Origin: Flavisolibacter longurius
GTDB lineage: Bacteria; Bacteroidota; Bacteroidia; Chitinophagales; Chitinophagaceae
Length of the DNA stretch: 64,000 bases
Reading direction: 5' to 3'
NCBI GenBank assembly: GCA_014163555.1
Contig: JACJGO010000026.1
Coordinates: forward strand, 1-64,000
Shown here: positions 43,668 to 52,261 of the stretch, piece by piece
Position numbering within the stretch: the first letter of the stretch is position 1
Layout: every line of letters starts with the position of its first letter
Notes under the pieces: generated by a model
What the model saw: only the letters and a program-made list of their open reading frames with translations
Database searches by the model: none
What the model was told of the DNA's origin: nothing
Program-made: the position numbers and the translations under genes

Positions 43668-44216
43668 ATGGAAAATCAAACGAAAAACCCAGGAGTGGAA
43701 GAGCCTCAAGACGACATCATTGACATCGAAGTATTTGCCAAACAAGGCAAAAAGCCGCCGGTCGGCAAAAAATACAAAGTGCGGGTGGGGCACCAGCACT
43801 TCATTTTTGAACAGCACATCATAACGGGTAAGGACATTCTGGTGAAGGCTGGCATTACCCCTTTGGAGTGCTACTGGCTGTATCAAAAGTTGAAGGACTG
43901 CGATTTTGAAAAAATTGACCTGACCGAAAAGGTTGATTTGACCCGGCAAGGTGTTGAGCACTTTGTGGTAAAGCCTACGGAGGTGTTTCACTACTCCGTG
44001 GACGGCGAGCCTGAAACCACCGACGAAAAAGAGCTGACGCCAAACCAGATTTTAGAAGCGGCTGGTCTTGCACCGGTAAAGGACTATTACCTGGTTCGTA
44101 TCAATGCCGATGGTAGTCAGACGCCATTTAAAGACAGTCCCGACACTCCGTTGAAAATGGTTTGCCCGGCCGTAAAGTTCGTGTCAGCGTTTAGAGGCGA
44201 AACCAATGTTTCTTAA
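43668..44216 (+). CDS. Two-domain ubiquitin-like protein (multiubiquitin)
   Basis: A 182-residue protein with two beta-grasp domains in tandem, residues about 33-100 (KYKVRVGHQHFIFEQHIITG) and 104-177 (TEVFHYSVDGEPETTDEKEL). The repeats share the G(K/N)xIL-AG(I/L)-P-(x)-YxL pattern of bacterial multi-ubiquitin proteins. The end is SAFRGETNVS, so a mature tail could be exposed only after removing five residues past Arg-Gly, a possible job for the JAB domain of the E1 gene. First gene of a three-gene operon with E2-like and JAB-E1 genes. I chose the ATG at 43668. The frame is open further upstream but lies in the divergent promoter region. Confidence 0.85.
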   Translation: MENQTKNPGVEEPQDDIIDIEVFAKQGKKPPVGKKYKVRVGHQHFIFEQHIITGKDILVKAGITPLECYWLYQKLKDCDFEKIDLTEKVDLTRQGVEHFVVKPTEVFHYSVDGEPETTDEKELTPNQILEAAGLAPVKDYYLVRINADGSQTPFKDSPDTPLKMVCPAVKFVSAFRGETNVS

Positions 44217-44227
44217 AAAATCAGCGT

Positions 44228-44596
44228 ATGGCCAAATTAGACTTTATCAATCAATTGCAGGCTCTTGGCTACACCGTGCAGGAGCCTGCTCCTGATTTCG
44301 TATCCTTTGAATACGAAATACCGGTAGGCAAGTTTGCTGGTCAAAAGGTATGGATGGCGTTACAAGTTGTTGACAGCTTTCCGATGAATGCACCACCCGG
44401 CCCGCATTTTAAGCCGCACCTCTTGCCCATATCAGGCGGTGGAGGTGTCCATCCCTACGGTGCAATTCATAATAACAGCCCCTTAGGAACCGACTGGCAG
44501 TATTGGAGCCGTCCATTCAGCGAATGGAACCGGAGCGACCGGTCCGTGAAAACTTACTTAGCTCACATCCGAAACCTTTTTGTAACTGTCGTATGA
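44228..44596 (+). CDS. Prokaryotic E2-like (UBC fold, family E) protein without cysteine
   Basis: A 122-residue protein resembling the bacterial E2-like family found beside multiubiquitin genes. SFEYEIPVGKFAGQKVWMAL forms the central strands, NAPPGPHFKPHLLP matches the PxxPP-type loop, and GGGGVHPYGAIHNN occupies the active-site region. No Cys occurs anywhere, so a normal E2 thioester is impossible. His residues take the expected position. It lies 11 nt after the multiubiquitin gene and overlaps the E1 start by 4 nt (ATGA). Confidence 0.75.
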   Translation: MAKLDFINQLQALGYTVQEPAPDFVSFEYEIPVGKFAGQKVWMALQVVDSFPMNAPPGPHFKPHLLPISGGGGVHPYGAIHNNSPLGTDWQYWSRPFSEWNRSDRSVKTYLAHIRNLFVTVV

Positions 44597-46104
44597 AAAC
44601 GTATAGCGCTATAATTAACGGCGAATTGCATCAGCAACTTTTCACTCACCTCATTCGTGAAGATGAACAGGAAGATTTGTGTTTTGCAACCTATGTTCCT
44701 TCCACTGGTGCCAACCGGACGACCGGTATTCTCACGTCGCTTATAATGCCGGAGGATGGCGATAGAAACGTTCACGGCAACGTTGGGTTTATGCCGCAAT
44801 ACTTGGAGCGGGTTTTAAAAATTGCCGGTGAAAGAAAGGAAGGCATTGCCTTTCTGCACTCGCACCCTTCCAGTGGCTGGCAAGGAATGAGTGATGACGA
44901 TATTGTTGCCGAAGCAAGGCTTTCGCCTTCTGTGATGGCCGTAACAGGCCTGCCGTTGTTAGGATTAACCTTGGGAACAGATGGCGCCTGGAGCGGAAGG
45001 TTCTGGTTGAAAGATGGAACCCAAAAAAGAAAATACAACCGAACTTGGTGCGATACGGTTCGTGTGGTAGATAAGCAGCTTAGCATCACCTTCCACGATG
45101 AACTGTTGCCGCCTTCCTTTGATGCGGGAAAACAACTTCGTACGATTTCGGCTTGGGGCAGTAAAACACAGGAAGGCCTCTCCCGGTTGAGAGTTGGCAT
45201 CGTTGGCCTGGGAAGCGTTGGAAGTATCATTGCGGAAGTATTGGCCCGCACCGGAATCGCCAACTTTACGCTGATTGATTTTGATGCGGTTGAAGAAAAG
45301 AACTTGGACCGGCTAACCAATGTTTTCAAAGAAGACATTCGACGGGCAAAGGTTTTAGCGGTAGCCGATGGTATTCGCCGAAGCGCCACCGCACCGAAAG
45401 TGGAAATCAATTGCTGCGAGTACAGCATTTGCGAAAAAGAAGGTTTTGAAACAGCACTTAATTGCGATGTGTTATTTAGCTGCGTGGACCGGCCGTGGCC
45501 CCGGCAGGTACTCAACTTCATTGCCTATGCTCATTTAATACCGGTGATTGATGGCGGCATTCTGGTACGTACTAACAAACGCAATACGGCCATCATTGGC
45601 GCCGATTGGAAGGCACAGACGGTTGGATACAAGCGGCCCTGCCTTGAATGTTTGGGACAATACAAAGCGGAAAATGCCTCACTGGAGATCAGTGGAAAAC
45701 TGGACGACCCGGATTACATAAAAGGGTTAGATAAGTCCAAGTTTCTGGATGCACACGAAAATGTCTTCGTGTTCAGCTCTCACCTGGCTTCCATGGAAGT
45801 GCTGCAGTTACTGTCTCTCTTTATCGCTCCGTCAGGTATAGCAGATGTTGGACAGCAACTCTATCATTTTGTACTGGGTAGTTTGGACGTTGACAGAGAA
45901 AAAGCCTGCCACAAAAATTGTTTTTTCCCGACAGTCGTTGGTAAGGGCGATTTTGCAGGACTAACAGTTTATGGTCCGCATGCTGTTGCCGAGAGTGCAA
46001 GAAACCTGCGAGCAAATCAAATGTTAACGCCCAACTCTCACGATATACTTCAAGACAAAAAGCAGGGTTTGATTAGCAGGATAATAAAAAAGATTTTTGG
46101 CTAA
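44593..46104 (+). CDS. JAB isopeptidase-E1 (ThiF) fusion protein
   Basis: A 503-residue fusion. Residues 1-170 are a JAB/JAMM metalloprotease (His89-x-His91...Ser100-x-x-Asp103 in HSHPSSGWQGMSDDD). Residues about 185-480 are a ThiF/E1 adenylation domain (GLGSVG 205-210, then TLIDFDAVEEKNLDRLTNVF, with the Arg/Asp of the ATP site). Cys350-x-x-Cys353 (RPCLECLGQY) and a later pair (KACHKNC) probably bind zinc. The E1 should adenylate the Ub-like tail, and the JAB part should trim or remove it. The ATG at 44593 overlaps the E2-like stop. The longer frame upstream is inside the E2-like gene. Confidence 0.88.
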   Translation: MKTYSAIINGELHQQLFTHLIREDEQEDLCFATYVPSTGANRTTGILTSLIMPEDGDRNVHGNVGFMPQYLERVLKIAGERKEGIAFLHSHPSSGWQGMSDDDIVAEARLSPSVMAVTGLPLLGLTLGTDGAWSGRFWLKDGTQKRKYNRTWCDTVRVVDKQLSITFHDELLPPSFDAGKQLRTISAWGSKTQEGLSRLRVGIVGLGSVGSIIAEVLARTGIANFTLIDFDAVEEKNLDRLTNVFKEDIRRAKVLAVADGIRRSATAPKVEINCCEYSICEKEGFETALNCDVLFSCVDRPWPRQVLNFIAYAHLIPVIDGGILVRTNKRNTAIIGADWKAQTVGYKRPCLECLGQYKAENASLEISGKLDDPDYIKGLDKSKFLDAHENVFVFSSHLASMEVLQLLSLFIAPSGIADVGQQLYHFVLGSLDVDREKACHKNCFFPTVVGKGDFAGLTVYGPHAVAESARNLRANQMLTPNSHDILQDKKQGLISRIIKKIFG

Positions 46105-47324
46105 AAATAAGTGGACAGACCAAACTGAAAACCCGCCAGCTTAGACGGCGGATTACCCAACAGATCCCTTTGCCAATTGTAGCGGTAGTTCAGGCGAAAC
46201 ACGGTTTGCGCTGTTGGCCGCCAGCTTATTGCCGGAACGATGGAATACACATGGTCAGCGATGTTGCCGCTGGTTGATTTAAAAACGCCTTTGTTCCAAT
46301 CTACATACTCCAAACGTACAGCGGCATTCAAAACAGAATTTTCAAAACCAAACCAAGGTTTTCTAAGGATTGGTTGTACAATGTCCACAAATCCGCCGTG
46401 CTGCTTTCGTCCAAATTGTTCGGTGTAAGTTTCAGGAATATCTACGTTCACAAATGCCCATTCTCCGTTGATGAATGTCTTGGTAGGAAGCGTTGTATTA
46501 AAGTCAATGGCATAAACGCTCACGTTCCGTTTCTTGTCTAATACTAAGCCGTCATCCTGAAACTTATTGTAAGCACCGCTCATATATGAAAGCCCAAGCT
46601 CCCCAAACTTGTTATTGCGCAACGCCACTTTGCCCGTAAACAACATGCTGCCGTTGAAACTTTCTTCAAATCGTTCGGCATTGCTTTTTGTCGCCGGTAG
46701 AAAGGTTCTGTTTTCACTGTTGTCAATAATGCTTTCATCAAAGCCGTTGGTTAGATAGGCTTCATAGGCATACACCCAATCCTTTGCGTACTTTTTTCCG
46801 TACACGCCAAAGCCAACATTGCTGAAGGTAGCCGGAAGCATTTGCGTAGCGGAGATGGGGCGGTCAACAAATTCCCATTTAGGGCCGTCGTGGTTTTGGT
46901 TGAAGGCGCCAATCGGGTTCATCACAATGCCGCCACGTAAATTCAGCAAGGGAGCAAATTCAAAATCCACTGAAGCAAATTCAATGTTGATTTCCTTAGC
47001 ACCGTCCTCAAATTCTATCTCCGTTAAAAACTTCATTCGTCGGTTAAGTGCCGACGAGACGAACAGCGTTAGCCGCCGCATTTGAAACTGGTGGCCCTCT
47101 GTTACACCGTCTTGCCCCAGGTATTGATAGTTGGCTTCCATGTAACCACCCAAGGCCACCGGCAGCTTTCCTGCCTGCAACAGCGGACGGTTGTAAACTG
47201 CATCCATGTTGAGGGTAAGGCTATCCGAAGTTTGCGAGGGATTGCGCAACAGATCCGGGTCAATCTGCGCCTCTGCAGCAAATCTGAAGGTTGTAAGAAA
47301 AAGAAGGAAATAAACAGGTTTCAT
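46101..47324 (-). CDS. OprP/OprO-like outer-membrane porin
   Basis: A 407-residue protein with a signal peptide (MKPVYFLLFLTTFRFAAEAQ) and a 16-strand-type beta-barrel pattern. The start GGYMEANYQYLGQDG and the segments FLTEIEFEDGAKEINIEFAS and FAPLLNLRGGIVMNPIGAFN are typical of phosphate-selective porin O/P-like proteins. The barrel ends FQFGLSTYF with a C-terminal Phe. It is the last gene of an operon with the di-haem oxidoreductase and Rieske genes, overlaps the latter by 4 nt, and overlaps the convergent E1 gene by 4 nt. The substrate is likely an anion or metal-related solute. Confidence 0.8.
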   Translation of the reverse strand: MKPVYFLLFLTTFRFAAEAQIDPDLLRNPSQTSDSLTLNMDAVYNRPLLQAGKLPVALGGYMEANYQYLGQDGVTEGHQFQMRRLTLFVSSALNRRMKFLTEIEFEDGAKEINIEFASVDFEFAPLLNLRGGIVMNPIGAFNQNHDGPKWEFVDRPISATQMLPATFSNVGFGVYGKKYAKDWVYAYEAYLTNGFDESIIDNSENRTFLPATKSNAERFEESFNGSMLFTGKVALRNNKFGELGLSYMSGAYNKFQDDGLVLDKKRNVSVYAIDFNTTLPTKTFINGEWAFVNVDIPETYTEQFGRKQHGGFVDIVQPILRKPWFGFENSVLNAAVRLEYVDWNKGVFKSTSGNIADHVYSIVPAISWRPTAQTVFRLNYRYNWQRDLLGNPPSKLAGFQFGLSTYF

Positions 47325-47770
47325 GATTGCTTTCTGAGGTCAATAAAAATTTCATCGTTCGTGACGGTGACGGGGAATGTTCTAAGGGCTTTGTCTGCCG
47401 GGCCATTTCTTACTTCCCCTTTGCTGGTAAACTCGCTGCCGTGAGCCGTGCATTGCAGCACATCACCCGAAGCCTGCAACTCCGCTCCCTGGTGAGTGCA
47501 GCGCATCCAAAGGGCGGTATAGTCGTTATCATTCATGCGGTAAACACATATTGGGTATTTCAGGGCATCGTTGCGAACAATGATAAAAGAGCTGTAAGCC
47601 GTTCCGCCTTTTTGCTTGATGAGAAAATCATTCTTTGACAAGGCAATGCCATCCTTTCCCAATTTGCCCGATGTGTATTGTGTGGAAACGCAACTGCTTA
47701 CCAAAGACGAAAGCACAGTAACAGACAAACAAGCGGTGCATCCTTTCTTAATAAAATCCCTTCTGTCCAT
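47321..47770 (-). CDS. Rieske [2Fe-2S] lipoprotein-like protein
   Basis: A 149-residue Rieske protein. The cluster ligands are CTHQGAEL and CTAHGSEF (C-x-H ... C-x-x-H), with the GEVRNGPADKALRTFPV end typical of small soluble Rieske proteins. The N-terminus MDRRDFIKKGCTACLSVTVL resembles a twin-Arg/lipoprotein signal with further cysteines (VSSCVST). The start is at ATG 47770. The frame continues upstream inside the oxidoreductase gene. It probably passes electrons to or from the di-haem enzyme encoded 1 nt upstream. Confidence 0.88.
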   Translation of the reverse strand: MDRRDFIKKGCTACLSVTVLSSLVSSCVSTQYTSGKLGKDGIALSKNDFLIKQKGGTAYSSFIIVRNDALKYPICVYRMNDNDYTALWMRCTHQGAELQASGDVLQCTAHGSEFTSKGEVRNGPADKALRTFPVTVTNDEIFIDLRKQS

Positions 47771-47771
47771 T

Positions 47772-48971
47772 TTATAGCGATTCAAGAAATTTGATGATTT
47801 TGGTTTTCTCCGAAGCCGATAAATTTTGAAACGCCGTTTTGCTTTGTTCTGCCTCTCCACCATGCAGCATAATGGCCTGTTCAATGCTTCTTGCCCTGCC
47901 ATCATGTAAGAGAAAGTAGCCGCCGCCTTGTGAGTTTTTAGAAAGTCCCAGGCCCCACAGTGGTGGTGTTCGCCATTCTGCTGGTAAAGCCGTGCCTTCG
48001 GTATAGCCATCGTTCAGGGCAGGTCCCATGTCGTGCAGCAGAAAGTCGCTGTATGGTGCGAAGGTTTTGTTTGACAAAGCAGCAATGGAAGAAGGGCCGG
48101 TCTGCAGTTGAGGCGTATGACACTTCCCGCAATTAGCAGTAAGAAAAATTTGCCTTCCTGCCTGTACGTCTGCATCGTTAGGTGTTCGTTGTACGGGAGC
48201 TTTTAAGGCTTGCAGATAAAACACGACATCCTGAACGGTTTGATTGGTTACTTCCGGGTCGGCATCCTGCCCGTTGTAAGTATTTAAATGTTCGTAGGTG
48301 GAGTTGATGCCCATGTCCTGATTGTAGGCATTCACCGTTTGCTGAAGCAAATCATAGGTGGCTGCCTTTTTTCCAAAGCGGCCAATGTATTTGCCGTTTC
48401 GGGCAATGGTGCCTGGTCGGAAGGCAGAATATGCGGGAACGATTATCCAGTTTGGACGGCCAGAGATTCCATCGCCGTCTGCATCAGCCTCATCGGCCAG
48501 AGCCAACAAGGTTGCATCCGGCACAACTTCCAAAAAGCCTAAGCCGGTATTAGCCGGTGGCGTAAAGCTGGAGAAAGTGGCTCCAGCAGGAATTGTTTCG
48601 GCTTGAAATCCTGATATGCCTCTATGTTGCAACTGCGGACCGCCTAAATGAAGAAATTGATTGCTGATCGTATCGCTTTGTCCAAACCGTGTAAGGGTAG
48701 AAAACGGGTGGCCTTTGCCATCACCGGCATGACAGGTGCCGCAGGAAGTAGCTACGAAAATTGGCCCCAGCCCGGTTTCCCTCGTAAACACTTCATCGTT
48801 AAAAGCAATATCGCCACGCAGGAACATCTTTTTTTGTTCCGTAGTCAAGTCTTCCACCGGGCCATCAAGTATTTGGTCATCTTCCGTTGCGCCGGGCAAA
48901 ACCTTGCTGCAAGAGAGGTAAATTATCATGGAAGCGGCTAAACCGCACAATACAAGTAGCTTTTTCTTCAT
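47772..48971 (-). CDS. Di-haem oxidoreductase (DUF1111 / thiol oxidoreductase-like)
   Basis: A 399-residue lipoprotein (MKKKLLVLCGLAASMIIYLS then C) with two CxxCH haem sites, TSCGTCHAGDGKGHP (about residue 75) and NCGKCHTPQLQT (about 285). LRGDIAFNDEVFTRETGLGP and LLHDMGPALNDG match the family. It is the first gene of the oxidoreductase-Rieske-porin operon, divergent from a DtxR-type regulator. I infer a periplasmic metal- or peroxide-linked redox function, possibly metal uptake. Confidence 0.85.
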   Translation of the reverse strand: MKKKLLVLCGLAASMIIYLSCSKVLPGATEDDQILDGPVEDLTTEQKKMFLRGDIAFNDEVFTRETGLGPIFVATSCGTCHAGDGKGHPFSTLTRFGQSDTISNQFLHLGGPQLQHRGISGFQAETIPAGATFSSFTPPANTGLGFLEVVPDATLLALADEADADGDGISGRPNWIIVPAYSAFRPGTIARNGKYIGRFGKKAATYDLLQQTVNAYNQDMGINSTYEHLNTYNGQDADPEVTNQTVQDVVFYLQALKAPVQRTPNDADVQAGRQIFLTANCGKCHTPQLQTGPSSIAALSNKTFAPYSDFLLHDMGPALNDGYTEGTALPAEWRTPPLWGLGLSKNSQGGGYFLLHDGRARSIEQAIMLHGGEAEQSKTAFQNLSASEKTKIIKFLESL

Positions 48972-49024
48972 GGCTGAAGGTTGTACCCAAAGATAGAAAC
49001 TGTTTGAAACATCAAAGATTATTT

Positions 49025-49040
49025 ATTTGGCTTACCAAAT
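49025..49040. promoter_or_regulatory. Probable operator of the DtxR-type regulator
   Basis: A perfect palindrome ATTTGG-CTTA-CCAAAT lies in the 103-nt divergent region between the regulator gene and the oxidoreductase operon. Its dyad form (TTTGG...CCAAA) is like known iron/manganese repressor boxes. Confidence 0.6.
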
Positions 49041-49074
49041 TTATTGATTTGGCCATTCCACGTACTTTTGAGTA

Positions 49075-49737
49075 ATGCAGCATTTCGCCCATCATTCGGA
49101 AGAGAATTACTTAAAGATGCTTTACAAGCTGGAAGGCAGCCAGGTAAAGAAGGTGAACAACATTGCGTTGTCTAAGTCGCTTGACCTAAACCCGGCTACC
49201 GTGTTGGAAGCGGTGCGGAAACTTAGTGCTAAAAAGCTGGTGGAAACCCTGCCCGACAAAACCATACAACTTACCGAGAAAGGAAGAAAAAAGGCACTAT
49301 CAATCGTTCGGAAGCATAGGCTTTGGGAAGTGTTTTTGGTAGATAAGCTGGCTTACAAATGGAACGAAGTGCATGAACTGGCAGAGCAGTTGGAGCACAT
49401 TGAATCGGATGATTTGATTAAGAGATTGGATGCATTTTTGGGTTATCCGGCTGTTGACCCACACGGTGACCCGATACCGGATGAGGCCGGAAAACTGAAG
49501 AAGATGAAAACGCAGCCGCTTACTGCCGCCCCCCTTAAAAAAAGGGTCACGATAATAGCTTTAGGCAACTCTTCTGACGAGTTTTTACGATACCTGGACA
49601 AAATTGGCATTACCATCGGAGATACAGTAGAGGTATCAGAAATAGAGGACTTTGATAAATCCCTCACGGTATTACATAAGAAAAGCTCGTTCAGCCTAAG
49701 TAACGAAGCAGCCAGTAATCTCTTAGTTGCGATGTAG
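49075..49737 (+). CDS. DtxR/MntR-family metal-dependent regulator
   Basis: A 220-residue protein. The winged helix is HSEENYLKMLYKLEGSQVKK then NIALSKSLDLNPATVLEAVR. The metal-binding/dimerisation domain has the usual His/Glu-rich segments (IVRKHRLWEVFLV, ELAEQLEHIESDDL, with PHGDPIP). A C-terminal FeoA-like SH3 domain ends the protein. It probably represses the divergent oxidoreductase-Rieske-porin operon when iron or manganese is plentiful, via the palindrome at 49025-49040. Confidence 0.9.
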   Translation: MQHFAHHSEENYLKMLYKLEGSQVKKVNNIALSKSLDLNPATVLEAVRKLSAKKLVETLPDKTIQLTEKGRKKALSIVRKHRLWEVFLVDKLAYKWNEVHELAEQLEHIESDDLIKRLDAFLGYPAVDPHGDPIPDEAGKLKKMKTQPLTAAPLKKRVTIIALGNSSDEFLRYLDKIGITIGDTVEVSEIEDFDKSLTVLHKKSSFSLSNEAASNLLVAM

Positions 49738-49742
49738 CAATC

Positions 49743-51923
49743 TTATAGTCTAACTCCTACCGTCACATACCCGTTTCGTCCATCACTGGGCCAGATGCCA
49801 GGGCCAGGATAAAAAGTGGGGCGCTTGGTGAAGTATTGTTTGTTGAAAAGATTGTTTACCCCGGCTCTGACATTGAACATCCCATTTACCCGAAGCGAAG
49901 CATTAAAATCCCAAACCGAATATGCGGGTGTATAACCCCTTGCACCACTGGGGGGCGGAACAACCGTATTGAGCGCATCCGAAAAGGATGAACTTGTGTA
50001 ATTGTAAAGCACAGTGCAGCTAAATCCCTTGTATAGAATATCCAAGCCGTTTCTGCTAATCCAGTCCGGAGCAGCTTCCACTTTGTTGCCAACAATAGAC
50101 TTGTTTATGGTGCCTGTTGACACTTGCCCGCTTATGTACCTTGCCTTCATATATGATGTAGAAGTAAATAGCCCTGCGTATAAATTCGTCGTCAGCGGAA
50201 ACTTGTACTGCAAAAACACTTCAATGCCATTTGTACGGCTATCGCCGATATTTGTTTTATAAGTGTAAGAACCGCCTGCGTTGTCTTGAAATACCAAAGT
50301 GCCCATCCGGTTTTTGTATAGTAGGCTAAAAAGACTTACATCGTATTGTAAATATCCCAACATTTTGCCCCGTACACCGGCTTCCATATTATAGCCGGAA
50401 GCGTCTTTGAGGTTTTTGTCAATTTTTTCATACGTGGAAGCAGGAACTATGTCTTTGAAAATAACGGGGCGGTAAGCCTGCGATATGCCGCCGTAGAAAG
50501 TATTTTCTCTATTGAGCGCATATTGTGTACTGATACCAAACAAAGCAAAGTTGTGATGGATGGTTGTTGGTAATTCGTTTACCGTATAGTAGCCAATCAC
50601 ACCGTCCATTTTGGATAAACCGTTTTCCCATCTTACGCCGGGAGAAACCGTTAGTCGTTCGCCAATCTCAAAAGCATTTTCAGCAAACAAGGCTATGTTG
50701 TCCGTTTTAAAATGAATATCCCGTACAAAGCCTGGGGTTACGAGTGACAAGTCATAATCGCTGCCCGTAGTGCCTTTGCCTAACTGGCGGCGGTGCAAAT
50801 CGTTATTCATATAAACAACACCTGTGGCCAGTTTGCTTTCTACTTTTCCGATCCGGTATTGGTGCAAAAGTCTTAGTTCTGCCGTGCGGCTGTTGAAGTT
50901 GTCTATATCTACCTGTCGGTTTTTGTATGTGCCAGTCGTTGGGTCAAAAGCGTCGGGCACATTGGCAAAGGCGTCAAACTGTACAGAGCTTCGGCTACCG
51001 AACACGCCGGAAGTGGTAAGCAGAATTTTTGTGGCTTCCGAAAGTTGCCAGTTCAGCACAAGCGAAGGGACGTAAATGTCGGGGCTGAAATAATTGCGAC
51101 CCCGTGTGCTCATCTTGGGGTTTGCATAAAACATACTGTCGTTTAACGGTCCGGGGATTTTATAGAGGTATTTGGAACGTCCCACTTCGGCTTTGAGTGA
51201 TAACCTGTCGGAGAAGCGGTATTGTAACTGCAAGAACTGCGCATCGGCATCCGAAACGCTGTTGTCACGATAGCCGTCGGAATGTCGGCGGTAATAGTAG
51301 CCGAGGTACGAAAACTTCTTGACCGTGCCGCTAATGGCATTGTACGAACTCACCAAGCCGAAGGAGCCAATTGTATTGATGCTTTCCAGCGAAAGGGCTT
51401 TTGCGGTGTCGGGCCTTTTAGTGAGGTAGTTTATCAGTCCGCCAAACTGTGCTCCATACTGCAAAGCGCCAGTGCCCCGTACCACTTCAATCTTTTCAAA
51501 GCTCTCCATAGGGGCACTGTAATGGCTGGCGGGATAACCGTACATATCGGAGTTGATAATCACACCGTTTTGGCGCAGGTTAAACTCCCAACTACGGTGA
51601 GGGTCAAGGCTGCGGGTGGCGATATTAAGCTGGTTGCCGCTGCCGTCCATGTCGTACACAAACACACCAGGCACTTTTGAAAAAAGTTGTCGTCCGGTTT
51701 TGAGCGTCACGTTCGCATTGGTGGCACCAAGGGTGATAAGCTCCGTTTTCTTGCCGCTATTCAGGTAGCCGCCTTCTTCATCGGGCAGGCGGCCAATGTC
51801 ACGGCGCATCCATGATTTTATCATTACCTCTTTCAACTCTTTTGGCTTAACCGTGTCAGTAGGGTTTTGGCTGAAGCCAAATACAGAGGGTATAAGCAGT
51901 AAAAACAGCAATATCTGTCGCAT
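49743..51923 (-). CDS. TonB-dependent outer-membrane receptor (FecA-like)
   Basis: A 726-residue TonB-dependent receptor with signal MRQILLFLLLIPSVFGFSQ and a TonB box-like segment (KELKEVMIKSW). The plug domain contains QLFSKVPGVFVYDMDGSG, VIINSDMYGYPASHYSAPM and EVVRGTGALQYGAQFGGLIN. The 22-strand barrel ends YVTVGVRL. The plug with 'SHYSAPMES' resembles the Fe(III)-dicitrate (FecA) group. No ABC uptake genes are adjacent. The ATG at 51923 starts the signal peptide. A TTG two codons upstream is possible. Confidence 0.88.
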   Translation of the reverse strand: MRQILLFLLLIPSVFGFSQNPTDTVKPKELKEVMIKSWMRRDIGRLPDEEGGYLNSGKKTELITLGATNANVTLKTGRQLFSKVPGVFVYDMDGSGNQLNIATRSLDPHRSWEFNLRQNGVIINSDMYGYPASHYSAPMESFEKIEVVRGTGALQYGAQFGGLINYLTKRPDTAKALSLESINTIGSFGLVSSYNAISGTVKKFSYLGYYYRRHSDGYRDNSVSDADAQFLQLQYRFSDRLSLKAEVGRSKYLYKIPGPLNDSMFYANPKMSTRGRNYFSPDIYVPSLVLNWQLSEATKILLTTSGVFGSRSSVQFDAFANVPDAFDPTTGTYKNRQVDIDNFNSRTAELRLLHQYRIGKVESKLATGVVYMNNDLHRRQLGKGTTGSDYDLSLVTPGFVRDIHFKTDNIALFAENAFEIGERLTVSPGVRWENGLSKMDGVIGYYTVNELPTTIHHNFALFGISTQYALNRENTFYGGISQAYRPVIFKDIVPASTYEKIDKNLKDASGYNMEAGVRGKMLGYLQYDVSLFSLLYKNRMGTLVFQDNAGGSYTYKTNIGDSRTNGIEVFLQYKFPLTTNLYAGLFTSTSYMKARYISGQVSTGTINKSIVGNKVEAAPDWISRNGLDILYKGFSCTVLYNYTSSSFSDALNTVVPPPSGARGYTPAYSVWDFNASLRVNGMFNVRAGVNNLFNKQYFTKRPTFYPGPGIWPSDGRNGYVTVGVRL

Positions 51924-51974
51924 TGTCAATTCTCACATTTTGTCAAGCGAACCTACTACATTTTGCGTGTGTGG

Positions 51975-52004
51975 TCACTGTTTTCTATTGACCAAAAACA
52001 GTGA
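51975..52004. promoter_or_regulatory. 10-bp inverted repeat upstream of the TonB receptor gene
   Basis: TCACTGTTTT (51975-51984) and its complement (51995-52004) lie around a 10-nt spacer, about 50 nt upstream of the receptor start. It may be an operator or a leader hairpin. Apart from this and the ArsR site, the 51930-52261 intergenic region shows nothing else. Confidence 0.4.
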
Positions 52005-52217
52005 TTGATAGACACCAAAAGTATTACACATTCTACGTGCCCAACACATTACCAGTCAATTTCGTTCAGTTTAAATATGATGGAGAAAAAGCAGTAAATA
52101 TTTGAAATGAGCCTGTTACGAATAATTATACTGATTAACATAGCAAGGTCATTACGAAGGCCTACCATAAAAATTTGCAGTTTTATAACGATAATACAAA
52201 CCCAAAGTCTTAATTGT

Positions 52218-52237
52218 ATTTAAGCATTTGCTTAAAT
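52218..52237. promoter_or_regulatory. ArsR/SmtB-type operator
   Basis: A perfect palindrome ATTTAAGC-ATTT-GCTTAAAT begins 44 nt before the regulator start codon. It matches the TTAAnC...GnTTAA form of ArsR/SmtB-family operators. Confidence 0.75.
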
Positions 52238-52261
52238 GTTTATTTCTACTACCTTCGCAGT

